Shown here one piece after another: positions 5,246 through 6,126 of a DNA stretch of 6,126 nucleotides. The translations under genes and the position numbers were made by a program. Location: positions 1 to 6,126 of the forward strand of contig CALDLZ010000465.1 of the NCBI GenBank assembly GCA_937915335.1, given 5' to 3'. The stretch comes from an uncultured Faecalibacterium sp. (GTDB lineage: Bacteria > Bacillota > Clostridia > Oscillospirales > Ruminococcaceae). Below the pieces are notes generated by a model. The model did no database searches and was not told the origin of the DNA. It saw only the letters and a program-made list of their open reading frames with translations. Each line of letters begins with the position of its first letter. Within the stretch, counting starts at the first letter, position 1.

Positions 5246-5973
5246 ACCAGCGACACCTCCATTTCCAGTTCCTTGGGGTCCACGGGCGGCTGCGGGATCA
5301 TGGAGCCCGTAGGCACGTCCGAGACGATGTGGCCTCCGGACAGGGTGACCACACGGCGGTCAAAATGGCGAACCAGCTCGTGCTCATGGGTGACCACCAG
5401 CACGGTAATGCCCATCTCACTGACGCGCTCCAGCAGTTCCATCATTTCCAGGCTCAGCTCGGGGTCGATGTTGCCGGTGGGCTCGTCCGCAATGACCAGC
5501 TTGGGGGCATGAGCCAGGGCGCGGGCGACGGCCACGCGCTGCTGCTCACCGCCGGAAAGCAGATCGGGGTAAACTTTTGCTTTATCCTCCAGATGCACCA
5601 GCTCCAGCATGTAATTGACGCGCTCTTTGATCTGCTTGCGCCCGATGTTGGTAACATGCATGGCAAAAGCGATATTCTCGTACACGGTCATCGTGGGGAT
5701 GAGCCGGAAATCCTGAAAGATAATGCCCATCTGACGGCGCAGATAGGGGATCTTATGGCGGCGCAGGCGGGCGACATCCTGCCCGTTTACCAGCACGCGG
5801 CCCTCGGTGGGGGTCTCCTCGCGCAGGATCAGCTTGAGCAGGGTGGATTTGCCCGCGCCCGAGTGGCCCAGCAGAAAGACGAACTCGCCGTCATCCACAT
5901 GGAAGTTAACATCCTCCAGCGCCGGTTTTGCATTGTGCTTGTATTGTTTGGAGACGTGTTCAAAATCTATCAT
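5242..5973 (-). CDS. ftsE: Cell division ATP-binding protein FtsE
   Basis: This 243-residue cytoplasmic ATPase pairs with FtsX. All ABC motifs are intact: Walker A GHSGAGKST (36-44), Q-loop Gln87 in FQDFRL, signature LSGGEQQ (139-145), Walker B LVIADEP (159-165), D-loop NIDP (168-171) and switch His196 in VVTHEHE. The FQDFRL and PTGNIDP wording and the overlap with ftsX favour FtsE over other small ABC ATPases. Its C-terminal tail (about 221-243) is somewhat longer than the minimal domain. The ATG at 5971-5973 has AGGAG 12 bases upstream. It is the first gene of the cluster, beginning about 40 bases after the terminator of the preceding gene. I could not identify a convincing promoter in that short space, so transcription may begin within or before the terminator. 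Confidence 0.97.
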   Translation of the reverse strand: MIDFEHVSKQYKHNAKPALEDVNFHVDDGEFVFLLGHSGAGKSTLLKLILREETPTEGRVLVNGQDVARLRRHKIPYLRRQMGIIFQDFRLIPTMTVYENIAFAMHVTNIGRKQIKERVNYMLELVHLEDKAKVYPDLLSGGEQQRVAVARALAHAPKLVIADEPTGNIDPELSLEMMELLERVSEMGITVLVVTHEHELVRHFDRRVVTLSGGHIVSDVPTGSMIPQPPVDPKELEMEVSLV

Positions 5974-6014
5974 GCGATGTTGTTACTCCTGACATATTTA
6001 TTTGGTCAGTACCC

Positions 6015-6053
6015 AAAAAGAACCGGCCAGCATCGGTATCGAGCGGCCGGTTC
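6015..6053 (-). terminator. Intrinsic terminator upstream of ftsE
   Basis: A perfect 9-bp stem GAACCGGCC/GGCCGGTTC (6045-6053 with 6020-6028) encloses a 16-base loop and is followed on the minus strand by TTTTT. It ends the gene at the right edge and insulates the ftsE cluster from it. A smaller hairpin ACGGC/GCCGT (6062-6076) lies just before it. Confidence 0.88.
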
Positions 6054-6086
6054 CTGCGCCGACGGCTGTGTGCCGTGGACGTTTGC

Positions 6087-6126
6087 TTAATATTTGGCCG
6101 GGTTGTTGGACAGGTACTTCTTGACC
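6087..6126 (-). CDS. C-terminal end of an unidentified protein
   Basis: A minus-strand frame open from the right edge gives VKKYLSNNPAKY and then TAA at 6087-6089. The strong terminator 34 bases downstream supports a real gene end. Twelve residues are too few to name a family; the fragment is polar and Lys/Asn/Tyr-rich. Confidence 0.6.
   Translation of the reverse strand, partial: VKKYLSNNPAKY

Noticed and set aside
5974..6014. Possible -10 (TAAATA) ahead of ftsE
   Set aside because: Only a weak match and no -35 box at 16-18 bases; spacing would place the -35 in the terminator stem. Not reported as a promoter.
5329..6090. A 253-codon plus-strand open frame opposite ftsE that runs through the terminator
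   Set aside because: FtsE has every ABC motif on the minus strand, and the plus frame crosses a clear intrinsic terminator region without any protein signature.
1..6126. Mobile element, CRISPR array, tRNA or rRNA gene
   Set aside because: No spaced repeats, terminal inverted repeats, transposase or integrase frame, or tRNA-like cloverleaf was seen; the window reads as a stable chromosomal region.

Overview
This looks like chromosomal DNA of a GC-rich Gram-positive anaerobe of the Clostridia, most like the Faecalibacterium/Gemmiger/Subdoligranulum branch of the Oscillospiraceae. The placement is an inference from four things: strong AGGAGG-type ribosome binding sites, the ftsE-ftsX-M23 peptidase-S41 protease gene order, a twin-arginine lipoprotein leader, and GC-rich genes separated by AT-rich gaps. 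Every gene I can support reads on the minus strand, so the biological order runs from the right end of the window to the left.

Right end (about 6126 to 5974): the last 12 codons of an unidentified gene, then a strong intrinsic terminator. Next comes a compact cluster (5973 to 1477): ftsE and ftsX (overlapping by ATGA), a coiled-coil M23 peptidoglycan hydrolase, a 35-codon gene for a single-span membrane protein that I found by reading the gap, and a ctpA-type S41 protease. Gaps are -4, 18, 33 and 16 bases, and each gene has its own ribosome binding site. A terminator follows ctpA, and ksgA/rsmA (16S rRNA dimethyladenosine transferase) starts only 21 bases beyond the T-run. KsgA is followed by another hairpin terminator.

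Left end (about 310 to 1): a near-consensus housekeeping promoter drives a roughly 180-base leader RNA that folds into at least four or five hairpins. It leads into the start of a Tat-dependent lipoprotein, probably an ABC-transporter solute-binding protein, which is cut by the window edge.

How the genes may work together: FtsEX is the membrane ATPase that transmits cytoplasmic ATP hydrolysis to an extracellular coiled-coil hydrolase, as known for FtsEX-EnvC, FtsEX-PcsB and FtsEX-CwlO. The M23 protein here has the same build and an intact metal site. The adjacent S41 protease is a plausible regulator of hydrolase level, since related proteases degrade cell-wall hydrolases in Gram-negative bacteria. 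The tiny membrane protein between hydrolase and protease is the least explained part of the module. The two most interesting unexplained items are that small protein and the structured leader RNA.
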